Source: Pseudofrankia inefficax (GTDB lineage Bacteria > Actinomycetota > Actinomycetes > Frankiales > Frankiaceae). Taken from it: DNA of 64,000 nt. Location of the stretch: contig NC_014666.1 in assembly GCF_000166135.1 (NCBI RefSeq), positions 1,550,001 through 1,614,000 of the forward strand, given 5' to 3'. Made by a program: the position numbers and the translations under genes. The notes beneath the pieces are model-generated. The model had not been told where the DNA came from. It worked only from the letters and a program-made list of their open reading frames with translations, and ran no database searches. Below are positions 8,215-16,512 of this stretch, one piece after another. The number at the start of each line of letters is the position of its first letter. Within the stretch, counting starts at the first letter, position 1.

Positions 8215-9588
8215 TCAGTGGCAGTGCACGCGCCTGGTCCAGAGCAGGACGGGCGGGGTCGCGGTGTCGCTGCCGCCGTAGGTGTGCTGCCAGTCGCCGA
8301 GGGCGTTGGTCTGTTCGGGGCGGACGGCGAGCACCAGGGGAGTGCCGGGGCGGATGCCGGGCCTGCCCTTCGCCGTCGGCATGCCCTCGACCCAGCGGGT
8401 GTAGAGATCGGTGACGTCGGCGGTGATCTCGCGGGGCCTGGTCGCGGTCGCGGCCGGCTGCCCGTCGGCGCCGGGCTGGCCCGCGGCGGCGAGCGCGGCC
8501 GTGTCGCCGTCGCCGACGGGGTTCGGCAGGTTGTACGGCGTCCAGTCGAAGTCGCCGCGCGGCCGGTTCGCGACCAGGTCGAGCGTGGGCACCCTGGCCG
8601 GCACCACGCCGCGGGCCAGGCCCGTCAGCGCCGACGGATAGACCCCCAGCGGATAGGGGCCCTCGTCACCGATCGTGCCCTCGCTCGCCAGCAGCGTCAG
8701 CCGCAGCTGGACCTGGGCCACGCAGGCCAGGGGTGCCGGCAGCAGCGGGAAGACGAGCTCACCGGTGAGCAGGTGGTCGTCGCCGCGGCGCGGCACGTGC
8801 CGGTACATCCGGCCGACCGGGAGCCCACCCGAGGCGGCGGTGACCGCGGTCGGGCGGCCGCTGCCGGCCGCGAACGCGCTCAGCAGGAACGTCCGGGTGG
8901 CCGCGATCGGGACGCCGGGCGACTCGGTGACCGGGGGCGGGGCGGCGGTGGTCGTGGCCACGACCACCGCTGGGGCGCTGGGGGTGGGCAGCAGCGGGCG
9001 CAGCGCCGCCGGCCCGCCGCCCATCACGCCGAGCACCACCGAGCCGAACGCGATCAGCAGGACGGCGCCGCCCGTCGTCGTCAGGAAGATCCGCCCACCA
9101 AGCCCGGGTGACCGCAGCGTGACGCCGAGCCGCCGGTCGAGGCCGCGTTCGACCCGGCGGCCGATGCGAGCGAGAACGGCGCGCGTCTTGCGGGCGCGGC
9201 GACGCGCGAGCCGCGCCGGACCGGCGACGCCTGCCGTCAACAGCCAGGCCAGCCGGACCAGGCGGCGTCCGGACCAGCGCAGGCCCAGGCCCGTATGCGC
9301 CGCCGTCACTCGCCCAGCCCTGGCCGTGGCGTGGGCCGCCTGAACGCTCGCGCGGGTGATCCGCCTGACCCGCGGCGCTGCGCGCGCGCCGGGAATCCTC
9401 GCGAGGCCGGTTCGCGCCGGGCGCCCCTCAGCGGGAGTCCGGTACAGCGCCGCGGTCCGGGCTTCCGCGGCTGCCGGGCCCGTTCCCGAGACCGTCGGCG
9501 TCGTCGGTGGCTCGGGGGGCGCCGGGGCGAGCGGAGCAGGTGGGCTGGCGTCGTCCCGCGTGGTCGTCACCACCGAGAGGTTGTCCAT
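8215..9588 (-). CDS. Single-pass membrane protein with DNRLRE-like C-terminal domain
   Basis: Not assigned to a named family with certainty. Residues 1-165 are Pro/Ala/Arg-rich and very basic. One transmembrane helix (IFLTTTGGAVLLIAFGSVVLGVM) lies near residues 165-190, followed by a Pro/Ser/Thr linker (about 195-225) and a roughly 230-residue extracytoplasmic domain. That domain has alternating hydrophobic strands (ELVFPLLPAPLACVAQVQLRLTLLAS) and an ADVTDLYTRWVEG segment that resembles DNRLRE-type surface domains. The topology, N-in with a large exported domain, is inferred from charge. It overlaps no neighbour and its stop is 18 bp from the convergent acyl-CoA dehydrogenase stop. Confidence 0.65.
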   Translation of the reverse strand: MDNLSVVTTTRDDASPPAPLAPAPPEPPTTPTVSGTGPAAAEARTAALYRTPAEGRPARTGLARIPGARAAPRVRRITRASVQAAHATARAGRVTAAHTGLGLRWSGRRLVRLAWLLTAGVAGPARLARRRARKTRAVLARIGRRVERGLDRRLGVTLRSPGLGGRIFLTTTGGAVLLIAFGSVVLGVMGGGPAALRPLLPTPSAPAVVVATTTAAPPPVTESPGVPIAATRTFLLSAFAAGSGRPTAVTAASGGLPVGRMYRHVPRRGDDHLLTGELVFPLLPAPLACVAQVQLRLTLLASEGTIGDEGPYPLGVYPSALTGLARGVVPARVPTLDLVANRPRGDFDWTPYNLPNPVGDGDTAALAAAGQPGADGQPAATATRPREITADVTDLYTRWVEGMPTAKGRPGIRPGTPLVLAVRPEQTNALGDWQHTYGGSDTATPPVLLWTRRVHCH

Positions 9589-9806
9589 GTGTGAACTCCC
9601 GGGTGTCGACCCCTCTTCGTGGTGAAGATGTCACTCCAAGTCGCGTTCCCGCCTGGAGGCGCGCCGGGTGCACCTGTGGGCCTCCTGTGTCCCGACAGAT
9701 GCCGCTAGCCTGCCGGCAGCACGGTGTCGGGTCGGGGACGCGCGCGCCTACCTCCTGGATCGCTGCTGGTACGTTTCGGCCCGATTCAGACCCTTGGAGT
9801 GCCGCC
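9589..9806. other. Divergent intergenic region
   Basis: 218 bp between the membrane protein (leftward) and the TM2 protein (rightward). No gene or clear repeat is seen beyond promoter-like AT-richer patches. Confidence 0.5.
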
Positions 9807-10472
9807 ATGTCGACCCCAGCTCCTGGCCAGTCGCCGGACCCGTTCGCCAAGCCCGGGCCGCAGCAGACCCCGGCCGGCGGGCCGGCCTACCCGCCGGCTC
9901 CCGGGCCTTACGGCGACCCGACCGCGCCATACTCCGGGGGCTACGCGCCTGGCGCCGGTGACCCGAACGCCGGGTACGGCTACCCGCCCGGCGGCTACCC
10001 GCCCGGGGACCCGAACGCCCAGTACGGCACCCCGCCAGGCGGCGGCTACCCGCCGGCCGGCGACCCGAACGCGCCCTACTACGGCCAGCCCGGCTACCCG
10101 CCTGGCCCGGGTTACCCGCCCGGCCCGGGCTACACCCCGGCGCCCGGTGACCCGGGCTTCGGCTACCCGCAGCCCGGCTACCAGCAGCCCGGCTACGGCG
10201 TGCCCGCCGTCTGGGGCGCGGACCCGGCGGCGCCGTTCGGGCGGCACCAGCTGACGGGTGAGCCGCTCTCCGACAAGGACAAGCTGACCGCCGGCCTGCT
10301 GGAGATCTTCCTCGGCTGGTGCGGCGCCGGCCGGTGGTACCTGGGCGACTACGGGATCGCGACCGCCCAGTTGCTCACCTGCGGTGGCCTGCACATCTGG
10401 TCGCTGATCGACGGCATCATGATGTTGACGGGCAGCGTCCGGGACAAGCAGGGCCGCCCCCTGCGGGACTGA
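9807..10472 (+). CDS. TM2-domain membrane protein with Pro/Gly/Tyr-rich N-terminus
   Basis: 221 aa from the ATG at 9807 (MSTPAPGQSPDP, with TTGGAG upstream). Residues about 1-145 are low complexity with many PPG, GYPP and GDPNA repeats, typical of disordered cytoplasmic tails in actinobacterial membrane proteins. The C-terminal 70 residues form a TM2 domain: two hydrophobic helices (KLTAGLLEIFLGWCGAGRWYLG and TAQLLTCGGLHIWSLIDGIMML) joined by the characteristic short turn, with a conserved DG in the second helix. The function of TM2 proteins in bacteria is not known. It is followed 2 nt later by a LysE-type exporter gene, so the two are co-transcribed. Confidence 0.88.
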   Translation: MSTPAPGQSPDPFAKPGPQQTPAGGPAYPPAPGPYGDPTAPYSGGYAPGAGDPNAGYGYPPGGYPPGDPNAQYGTPPGGGYPPAGDPNAPYYGQPGYPPGPGYPPGPGYTPAPGDPGFGYPQPGYQQPGYGVPAVWGADPAAPFGRHQLTGEPLSDKDKLTAGLLEIFLGWCGAGRWYLGDYGIATAQLLTCGGLHIWSLIDGIMMLTGSVRDKQGRPLRD

Positions 10473-10474
10473 CC

Positions 10475-11113
10475 ATGATCTCCGGAGAGCAGCTGGCGGG
10501 CTTCGCCGTCGCGGCGTTCGTGCTGATCGTGATCCCGGGCCCGAGCGTGCTGTTCGTGGTGGGGCGGGCGCTGTCGCTGGGGCGGGGCGCCGCGATCGCG
10601 AGCGTCGTCGGCAGCGCCCTGGGCAACTACGTCGTCGCGGTGCTGGTCGCCTTCGGCCTCGGCACGCTGGTGGAGCGCTCGGAGCTCGCGTTCCTGATCA
10701 TCAAGCTGGTCGGCGGGGCGTACCTGGTCTGGCTGGGGGTCCAGGCGTTGCGCCACCGGCGGGCGTTGGCCGAGGTGGCCCAGGCCCGGGTCGCGGCGAC
10801 GTCCCGGTGGCGGACGGCCCGGCAGGGCTTCGTCGTCGGCCTCACCAACCCCAAGGCACTGATCATGTTCGGCGCGGTGCTCCCGCCGTTCGTCAGCCGG
10901 GACGCGGGGCACGTGCCGGCCCAGATGCTGCTGATGTCGCTGGTCGCCATCTGCATCGGGCTGGTCTCGGACACCGTGTGGGCGATGACCGCGAGCGCCG
11001 TCCGGTCGTGGTTCACCCACGACACCCGCCGGCTCGCGGCCGTCGGCGGCGCCGGCGGCCTGGCGATGATCGGCGTCGGCCTGACGGTAGCCCTCACCGG
11101 CCGCCGCGGCTGA
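10475..11113 (+). CDS. LysE/RhtB-family amino-acid exporter
   Basis: 212-aa integral membrane protein of the LysE/RhtB translocator family, which exports amino acids or derivatives by proton antiport. The family's early motif is present (FVLIVIPGPSVLFVVGRALSLGRGAAIASVVG), followed by GGAYLVWLGVQALR, the cytoplasmic loop, and the NPKALIMFGAVLPPFV segment with the conserved NPK. Five to six hydrophobic helices are predicted by eye. The ATG lies 2 nt after the TM2 gene stop. The exported substrate cannot be read from sequence. Confidence 0.9.
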   Translation: MISGEQLAGFAVAAFVLIVIPGPSVLFVVGRALSLGRGAAIASVVGSALGNYVVAVLVAFGLGTLVERSELAFLIIKLVGGAYLVWLGVQALRHRRALAEVAQARVAATSRWRTARQGFVVGLTNPKALIMFGAVLPPFVSRDAGHVPAQMLLMSLVAICIGLVSDTVWAMTASAVRSWFTHDTRRLAAVGGAGGLAMIGVGLTVALTGRRG

Positions 11114-11115
11114 AA

Positions 11116-11139
11116 CCGGCGCGGCCCGGGTCGCGCCGG
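11116..11139. terminator. Hairpin between convergent LysE and hydrolase genes
   Basis: CCGGCGCG and CGCGCCGG, perfect 8-bp arms around an 8-nt loop, starting 3 bp after the LysE stop codon. Probably a bidirectional terminator. Confidence 0.65.
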
Positions 11140-11159
11140 CCTCGCGAGGCGCGCGGGCG

Positions 11160-11948
11160 TCAGCCGAGCAGCTCCGGGAGGGCTTCGGCGACCAGCTTCC
11201 AGTCCGGGGTGGCCGGGTCGATCAGCGAGTAGTGGTCGCCCGGGGTCTCCAGCAGGCGCGCGGTGGCGCCGGCGGCGGTGGCGGCCTCGACGTAGCGGAC
11301 GCTCTGGTCGAACGGGACCTCGTCGTCGGCGCGGGCGTGCGCGCACAGCACCGGGACGTCGAGCGGGATCGCCGCGCCCGGATCCGCCAGGCGATAGGCC
11401 TCCGGAAGCCGTGCCGGGGTGCCCCCCATGAGGTCAACGGCCGCCGTGCCGCCTACGCCGTCGCGGGCGCAGTCGGCCAGCCACACCGCGCCGGCCTGGG
11501 AGACGACGCCGGTCAGCTCGACGCCCGGCCGGGCGCCCGGCGCGCCGGCGGGCAGCCTGGAACGCCCGGCGGCCCAGACGGCGAGGTGCCCGCCCGCGCT
11601 GTGCCCGACGGCGACGAGCCGGGAGGTGTCCACCGGCAGCGTCGCCAGCAGGTCGATCCCCGCGGCGACGTCGGCGAACGTGGCCGGCCAGCCGCCACCG
11701 TGCCCGACCCGCCGGTACTCCAGGTTCCAGGCCGCGTAGCCCCGCCCGGCCAGGTCCCTGGCCAGCGGCCGGGCCAGCGTCGAGCTGTACCGGGCCCGCC
11801 AGAACCCGCCGTGGAGCAGGACCACGGTGCCGCGCCCGGCCCCCGCACCGTCGGCCGGCAGCCACAGCTCGCCGAACTGGTCGCCATCCCGGCCATACCG
11901 GTGCACGCTCGGTCGCACGCCGCGCTCCCGCCTGGACAGAGAGAACAT
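11160..11948 (-). CDS. Alpha/beta hydrolase, possible kynurenine formamidase
   Basis: 262-aa serine hydrolase of the acetyl-esterase/BD-FAE type. The oxyanion-hole motif HGGFW is near residues 46-50 (VVLLHGGFWRARY), the nucleophile elbow GHSAGG near residue 117, an acid in ARADDE, and the catalytic His in GDHYSLID. HGG[FY]W plus HSAGxHL is also the signature of the animal-type arylformamidase (AFMID), which hydrolyses N-formylkynurenine. The kynurenine operon 2.4 kb away has every upper-pathway enzyme except a formamidase, so this gene is a reasonable candidate for that step. It is not in the operon, and other esterase functions are equally compatible with the motifs. Confidence 0.85.
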   Translation of the reverse strand: MFSLSRRERGVRPSVHRYGRDGDQFGELWLPADGAGAGRGTVVLLHGGFWRARYSSTLARPLARDLAGRGYAAWNLEYRRVGHGGGWPATFADVAAGIDLLATLPVDTSRLVAVGHSAGGHLAVWAAGRSRLPAGAPGARPGVELTGVVSQAGAVWLADCARDGVGGTAAVDLMGGTPARLPEAYRLADPGAAIPLDVPVLCAHARADDEVPFDQSVRYVEAATAAGATARLLETPGDHYSLIDPATPDWKLVAEALPELLG

Positions 11949-12116
11949 TTCCGCGCAGCCGTCGACTGGCCCTGCCGGCGGGCGCCACTCGACGTAGCCT
12001 GATCACGGGGGACGTGCTGCGCCCCCCAGGGGACGGGGCGTGATCACGCTTCCGTCCGCGTCTGGAGGGCATCATGCCCTCAGGCCGTGCCCGGGCGCAC
12101 GGGGAGGTGGTCGCCG

Positions 12117-13451
12117 ATGAGCCGGTATGCGGTGGACGTCCACGACCACGCGCTGGTGGTGTCCTGGGACACCGGGCTCGGCGACGTGGCCGCGCGGGTC
12201 GCCCATTTCCCGACCTCGGTGGACGAGTCGGACGCCCTTCAGCTGGCCCGCACGCTGACGTTCCTGTCCGCCGCGGCCTGGCGCACGTACACCCACCCGG
12301 AGGAGGCCGCGCTGCAGGCGCTGCCGACCGGGGACGACAACCTCAGCGGCCGCGGCCGCGAGGTGTTCGGCAAGGTGGTCGCGGCGATCGAGAGCCCGCA
12401 CCTGCCGCGCGAGGGGCTGATCCAGCAGGCCGTGGTCGTCGTGGAGGAGGCCGCGCACCGGGTCGGCCGGGCGCTGCACACGATCGCCGACACCGAACTG
12501 ACCACCCAGGTCGCCGCCGACGTGCGCGCCGAGCTGGCCGCCGTCGAGAGCGCCGAGCTGGGTGAGCTGTCCGGCCGCGCCCGCCAGGCGGTCACGCTGA
12601 GCCGGGCCGACGCCTCGCCGCTGCAGATCGCCGCGGCCGACCTGCTGCTGCGGGGCGACCCGTTGGGCTCGCGGGCGCTGTTCACCGACGTCGAGCCGAC
12701 CGCGGCCGCGATCGCGGCCGCGCACTGGCTGCACGCGGCGGCGATCGTCGCCGCCCAGCACGCCGACCTCGACGTCACCCAGGTCGTCGCCGAGGCGGAC
12801 GCGATCGAGCCGCTGCCGCACCGGACGCCGACCCTGGTGCTGCACCAGGTCGAGGCGGGCGACTCGCCCCGCGAGGCCGTGCTCGACCTGATCTCGCACG
12901 CGATGGTCGTCGCCGAGGGGCGCAACCCGGACCTGGACGACATCTTCGAATGGGTCGCCGAGATCGTCGAAGACGGCGGCCCGCGTGACGCCGACGGTGA
13001 CGACGACGGCCCGCTGCCCCGGCTGCTGACCCGCCCGCCGACGCCGGTCGACGGCCTGGCGATCCAGATCCGCGGCGGCCTCGACGACGGCTCCGACGAC
13101 GACCACGCCGACGACCCGCTCGGCCTCGCCGACGATGACGATGACGATGACGAGGAGATCGGCGAGACCGTCGTGCTGCCGGACCGGCTCACCCCGCTGG
13201 ACCCGCGCCGCCCGGCCGTCGACCTGCTCGAGGACCTGCTCGCCGGGATCCACGGCTGCTGGCTGCTGTACCGCGAGTTCGCCGATCCGCCCACGGTCCC
13301 GCGCCCGCCGGAGCCGGCCGCCGCGAGCGCCGTGGCGCCGACCGCCGAGACCGTCGCCGCTGCCCGGCGCATCCGGCGCGAGCAGCTGCGGGCGGCGTTC
13401 GACGACGAGGTGCGCGCCGCGGCCGCGACCCTGCGCGACCAGCTCGTCTAG
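12117..13451 (+). CDS. Unknown acidic protein
   Basis: No family recognised. 444 aa from the ATG at 12117, preceded by a good GGGGAGGTGG site; an in-frame start 30 nt upstream lacks one. Residues 1-290 are Ala-rich, probably helical, and carry no obvious catalytic motif. Residues about 330-360 contain a very acidic stretch (DDGSDDDHADD, DDDDDDDEE) encoded by GAC/GAT runs, and the last 60 residues are charged and possibly coiled. No signal peptide or membrane helix, so it is cytoplasmic. It ends 10 bp before the patatin gene on the same strand, suggesting one transcript. Confidence 0.75.
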   Translation: MSRYAVDVHDHALVVSWDTGLGDVAARVAHFPTSVDESDALQLARTLTFLSAAAWRTYTHPEEAALQALPTGDDNLSGRGREVFGKVVAAIESPHLPREGLIQQAVVVVEEAAHRVGRALHTIADTELTTQVAADVRAELAAVESAELGELSGRARQAVTLSRADASPLQIAAADLLLRGDPLGSRALFTDVEPTAAAIAAAHWLHAAAIVAAQHADLDVTQVVAEADAIEPLPHRTPTLVLHQVEAGDSPREAVLDLISHAMVVAEGRNPDLDDIFEWVAEIVEDGGPRDADGDDDGPLPRLLTRPPTPVDGLAIQIRGGLDDGSDDDHADDPLGLADDDDDDDEEIGETVVLPDRLTPLDPRRPAVDLLEDLLAGIHGCWLLYREFADPPTVPRPPEPAAASAVAPTAETVAAARRIRREQLRAAFDDEVRAAAATLRDQLV

Positions 13452-13461
13452 GCTGGGGCGC

Positions 13462-14316
13462 ATGTCGCGGGCGCTGGTGCTCGGTGGCGGCGGGCTCGCC
13501 GGGCTGGCGTGGGAGATCGGGCTGCTGGCCGAGCTGGCCAACGGCGGGTCGGATCTGGCCGCGGCCGACACGGTGATCGGATCGTCGGCCGGCTCGGTGG
13601 CCGGCGCGCTGCTACGGACCGAGCCGAGCCTCCAGCCATCGCTCGCGTTCCAGCTGGCGGCGCACGAGGCGGGAACCGAGCTGTCGGTCAAGCTCGACCC
13701 GGAGCTGCTGTGGACCATGTTCGGCGAGGCGGTCAGCGGCGCCCGCGACCTGGAGTCCGCGCTGTCCCGGATCGGCGCGATGGCGCTGGCCACGCCGACG
13801 GTCGCCGAGGCCGAGCGCCGTCAGGTCATCGAGGCCCGGCTGCCCAGCCACGCCTGGCCGGCGGCCCGGCTGCTCGTCACCGCGATCGACGCCGAGCGCG
13901 GCGCGCTGCTCGTCTTCGACAAGGACTCGGGCGTGCCCCTGGTCGACGCGGTGACGGCCAGCTGCGCCGTCCCCGGGGTCTGGCCGCCGGTGACGATCGG
14001 CGGCCGACGCTACATCGACGGCGGCTCCGGCTCGCCGACGAACGCGACGCTCGCCGCCGGCCACGATGTCGTGCTCGTCGTCGCGGCGATGACGATGCCC
14101 GCCCGCGGCCCGTTCCTCGGCATCGACGACGAGGTGCACGAGCTGGAGTCGACCGGCAGCAGGGTGATGGTGATCAGCACCGACGACGCCGCCCAGGCCG
14201 CCTTCGGCGTGAACCCGCTGGACCCGAGCGTCCGCCCGGCCTCGGCCCGCGCCGGCCGCCGCCAGGGCCGCTACCTCGCCTCCGCCGTCCGCGCCTTCTG
14301 GGCCGGCGCGGCATAA
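13462..14316 (+). CDS. Patatin-like phospholipase
   Basis: 284-aa lipid acyl hydrolase using a Ser-Asp dyad. Anion-hole motif GGGGLAGLAWEIG at residues about 8-20, nucleophile elbow GSSAGS near residue 45, and the DGG aspartate motif in RRYIDGGSGSPTNA near residue 190. All three are intact and in the family order. It lacks a signal peptide, so it acts in the cytoplasm or at the inner face of the membrane. Its ATG is 10 bp after the preceding unknown gene. It converges on the kynurenine operon 22 bp away. Confidence 0.92.
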   Translation: MSRALVLGGGGLAGLAWEIGLLAELANGGSDLAAADTVIGSSAGSVAGALLRTEPSLQPSLAFQLAAHEAGTELSVKLDPELLWTMFGEAVSGARDLESALSRIGAMALATPTVAEAERRQVIEARLPSHAWPAARLLVTAIDAERGALLVFDKDSGVPLVDAVTASCAVPGVWPPVTIGGRRYIDGGSGSPTNATLAAGHDVVLVVAAMTMPARGPFLGIDDEVHELESTGSRVMVISTDDAAQAAFGVNPLDPSVRPASARAGRRQGRYLASAVRAFWAGAA

Positions 14317-14338
14317 CTGGTGGGGGCGGTGTAGCCGG

Positions 14339-15130
14339 TCAGGGCCGGGACCGGACCTGCCAGAGGTCGGGGAAGCTGGGGCGAAAGAGGGTCGAGCGCA
14401 GGTAGGCGCTGCCGGCCGAGCCGCCGGTGCCGGCCCGGGCGCCGATGATCCGTTCGACCATCTTGACGTGGCGGTAGCGCCATTCCTGGATTCCCTCGTC
14501 GATGTCGACAAGGGCCTCGCACACACCGGCGGGGGCGGCGCGTTCGTCCTGGTAGACCTCCAGGAGGGCGGCCTGGACCGCGTCGTCGCCCGGCCAGGCC
14601 TCGCTCGGATCCCGGTCCAGGATCTCGGCGGGGAGCTGCCAGCCGGCGGTGGCCAGGTAACGCAGCAGCGAGGCGAAGACCGACCGGCGGCCCACGATCG
14701 CGTCGAGGGTGGCGTCGCCGCTGGGGTGGGGGAAGTCGCGGCGGCCGAGTGTCGCCTCGATCCAGCGGAACTGGGACGACTGGAACCCGCTGGACGAGCC
14801 GAGCTCGGGGCGGAAGCTCGCGAACTGGCGCGGGGTCATCGTCTCCAGGACGTCCAGCTGCCCGACGACCGTCTTGAGGATCTTCGCGACCCGCCCGGCG
14901 GTGTGCATGGCGCCGACGCCGTCCCCGGCTTCCAGCCGCCGCTGCAGCAGGGCCAGCTCGTGCAGGATCTGCTTGAACCACAGCTCGTACACCTGGTGGA
15001 TCACGACGAACAGCAGTTCGTCGTGCTCGTCGGTGCGCGGGTGCTGGGCCGCGAGCAACTCGTCGAGGTGCAGGTAGGTGCCGTAGGTGAGCTCGTCCGC
15101 GTCCTGGCTGGACCCGCTCGGGCCGGTCAT
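14339..15130 (-). CDS. kynA: Tryptophan 2,3-dioxygenase
   Basis: Haem enzyme that opens the indole ring of L-tryptophan to give N-formylkynurenine, the entry reaction of the pathway encoded here. 263 aa, normal for bacterial TDO. Visible family motifs: LTYGTYLHLDELL, HDELLFVVIHQVYELWFKQIL (substrate and haem pocket, including the His and Tyr), SSGFQSSQFRWIEA, and the C-terminal EWRYRHVKMVERIIG that contains the proximal haem His. The ATG overlaps the kmo stop by 4 nt. It is the last gene of the eight-gene operon, so the first enzyme of the pathway is translated last. Confidence 0.96.
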   Translation of the reverse strand: MTGPSGSSQDADELTYGTYLHLDELLAAQHPRTDEHDELLFVVIHQVYELWFKQILHELALLQRRLEAGDGVGAMHTAGRVAKILKTVVGQLDVLETMTPRQFASFRPELGSSSGFQSSQFRWIEATLGRRDFPHPSGDATLDAIVGRRSVFASLLRYLATAGWQLPAEILDRDPSEAWPGDDAVQAALLEVYQDERAAPAGVCEALVDIDEGIQEWRYRHVKMVERIIGARAGTGGSAGSAYLRSTLFRPSFPDLWQVRSRP

Positions 15131-16512
15131 CGGCGCCGGCCGCGGCTGGTGAGGGCCCCGACTCGGAGGACCCCGGCCCCGAGGCCCGCGATCCCGGCGG
15201 CGGCGAGCGCCGTGAGCCGCGTCTGGCGGCGCATCCGGTCCGGGATCTCGGCGTAGGGCATCGTGGTGAAGCTGACCAGTTCGTAGCGGGAGACGAACCG
15301 GCCGGGCAGCCGGCGTTCCAGCCAGTGCTCGGCCGCGACCTTGGCCTGGAAGACCTTCGAGCTCACCCGGTCGCGCATCTCGACGAAGTTGTCCAGGGCC
15401 ATCTCGGCGATCGCGTCGCAGTTCGCCTTGCGGCGGCGTTCGTACGCGGCCAGCGCCGCGGGCCAGTCGTCGCCGGACTCGGCCAGGCAGCGGTCGATCT
15501 CGACGCAGTCCTCGAACGCGCAGTTCGCGCCCTGGCCGAAGAACGGCACGATGGCGTGCGCCGCGTCGCCGACGAGCGCCAGAGTCGTGGCCACGCCCGC
15601 GCCCACGCTCGTACCGCTGTGCACCCACGGCCAGGCGCGGATCGTCGCCAGCGAGCCGAGCGGGTTGCGCTGGTAGTCCTCGACCAGGTCCGGCGCCAGC
15701 CCGACGACATCGGGATAGTGCGCGCGGAAATGGTCGACGATCTGTGCGGGGGTCCGCAGCGCCGCGAACTGCTCGGCCGTCCAGAACAGGGTGCAGGTGA
15801 AGGACCGGTCCAGGTTCGGAAGGGCGATCATCATCGACTCCCCGCGCGGCCAGATATGCAGCGCGTCCGGGTCCAGCGCGAACTCGCCGTCCCGGGCCGG
15901 GATCGTCAGCTCCTTGTACCGGTGGTCGAGATAGTCCTGGCCGAACGTGAAGCCTGGCCGGAACGTGACCGCGCGCCGGGCCGCGCTGAACGCGCCGTCG
16001 CAGGCCAGCACGAGGTCCGCCCTGGCCAACCGCGGCCCCTCGTCGGTGTCGAACCGCAGCTCGCCGGTGTCGAGATCCAGCTGGGTCAGCCGGCAGCCGA
16101 ACGACACGTTCACCCCGGGCGTCTTCGCCGCGACGTCGAGCAGCGCGAGGTTCAGCTCGGCGCGGCTGATCGAGTTGATCGCCCGGCGGCCGTCGGCGCT
16201 GTACGGCCGGAAGCTGCGCCCGCCGGCCTGGTCGTGCACCATCCGCCCGTGCATCGGCAGCGCCCGGGACAGGGCCTGCTCCCGCAGCCCGACCTGGTCG
16301 AGCGCGGCCAGCCCACGCGCGGAGATGGCCAGGTTGATCGAACGCCCGCGTTCCGGCGGCGCGGCGCGGGGATCCTCACGCCGCTCGTAGACGACCACAT
16401 CCAGGCCGCGGCGCCCGAGCAGGGTCGCCAGCAGGCAGCCGGCCAGGCCGGCTCCGATGATCACGACGCGCCGCGGCTCCCGCGGGTCGCCGGCGTGGGC
16501 CCGCTCAGGCAT
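15127..16512 (-). CDS. kmo: Kynurenine 3-monooxygenase
   Basis: FAD- and NADPH-dependent hydroxylase that converts L-kynurenine to 3-hydroxykynurenine. 461 aa. FAD motif VVIIGAGLAGCLLATLLGRRG near residue 17, then the KMO hallmark GRSINLAISARGLAALDQVG, and the second FAD segment LVGDAAHAIVPFFGQGANCAFEDC near residue 310. The C-terminus ends in a hydrophobic helix (LTALAAAGIAGLGAGVL) followed by Arg residues, like the membrane anchor of eukaryotic KMO. The start overlaps the kynU stop by 8 nt and the stop overlaps the kynA start by 4 nt. Confidence 0.96.
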   Translation of the reverse strand: MPERAHAGDPREPRRVVIIGAGLAGCLLATLLGRRGLDVVVYERREDPRAAPPERGRSINLAISARGLAALDQVGLREQALSRALPMHGRMVHDQAGGRSFRPYSADGRRAINSISRAELNLALLDVAAKTPGVNVSFGCRLTQLDLDTGELRFDTDEGPRLARADLVLACDGAFSAARRAVTFRPGFTFGQDYLDHRYKELTIPARDGEFALDPDALHIWPRGESMMIALPNLDRSFTCTLFWTAEQFAALRTPAQIVDHFRAHYPDVVGLAPDLVEDYQRNPLGSLATIRAWPWVHSGTSVGAGVATTLALVGDAAHAIVPFFGQGANCAFEDCVEIDRCLAESGDDWPAALAAYERRRKANCDAIAEMALDNFVEMRDRVSSKVFQAKVAAEHWLERRLPGRFVSRYELVSFTTMPYAEIPDRMRRQTRLTALAAAGIAGLGAGVLRVGALTSRGRRR

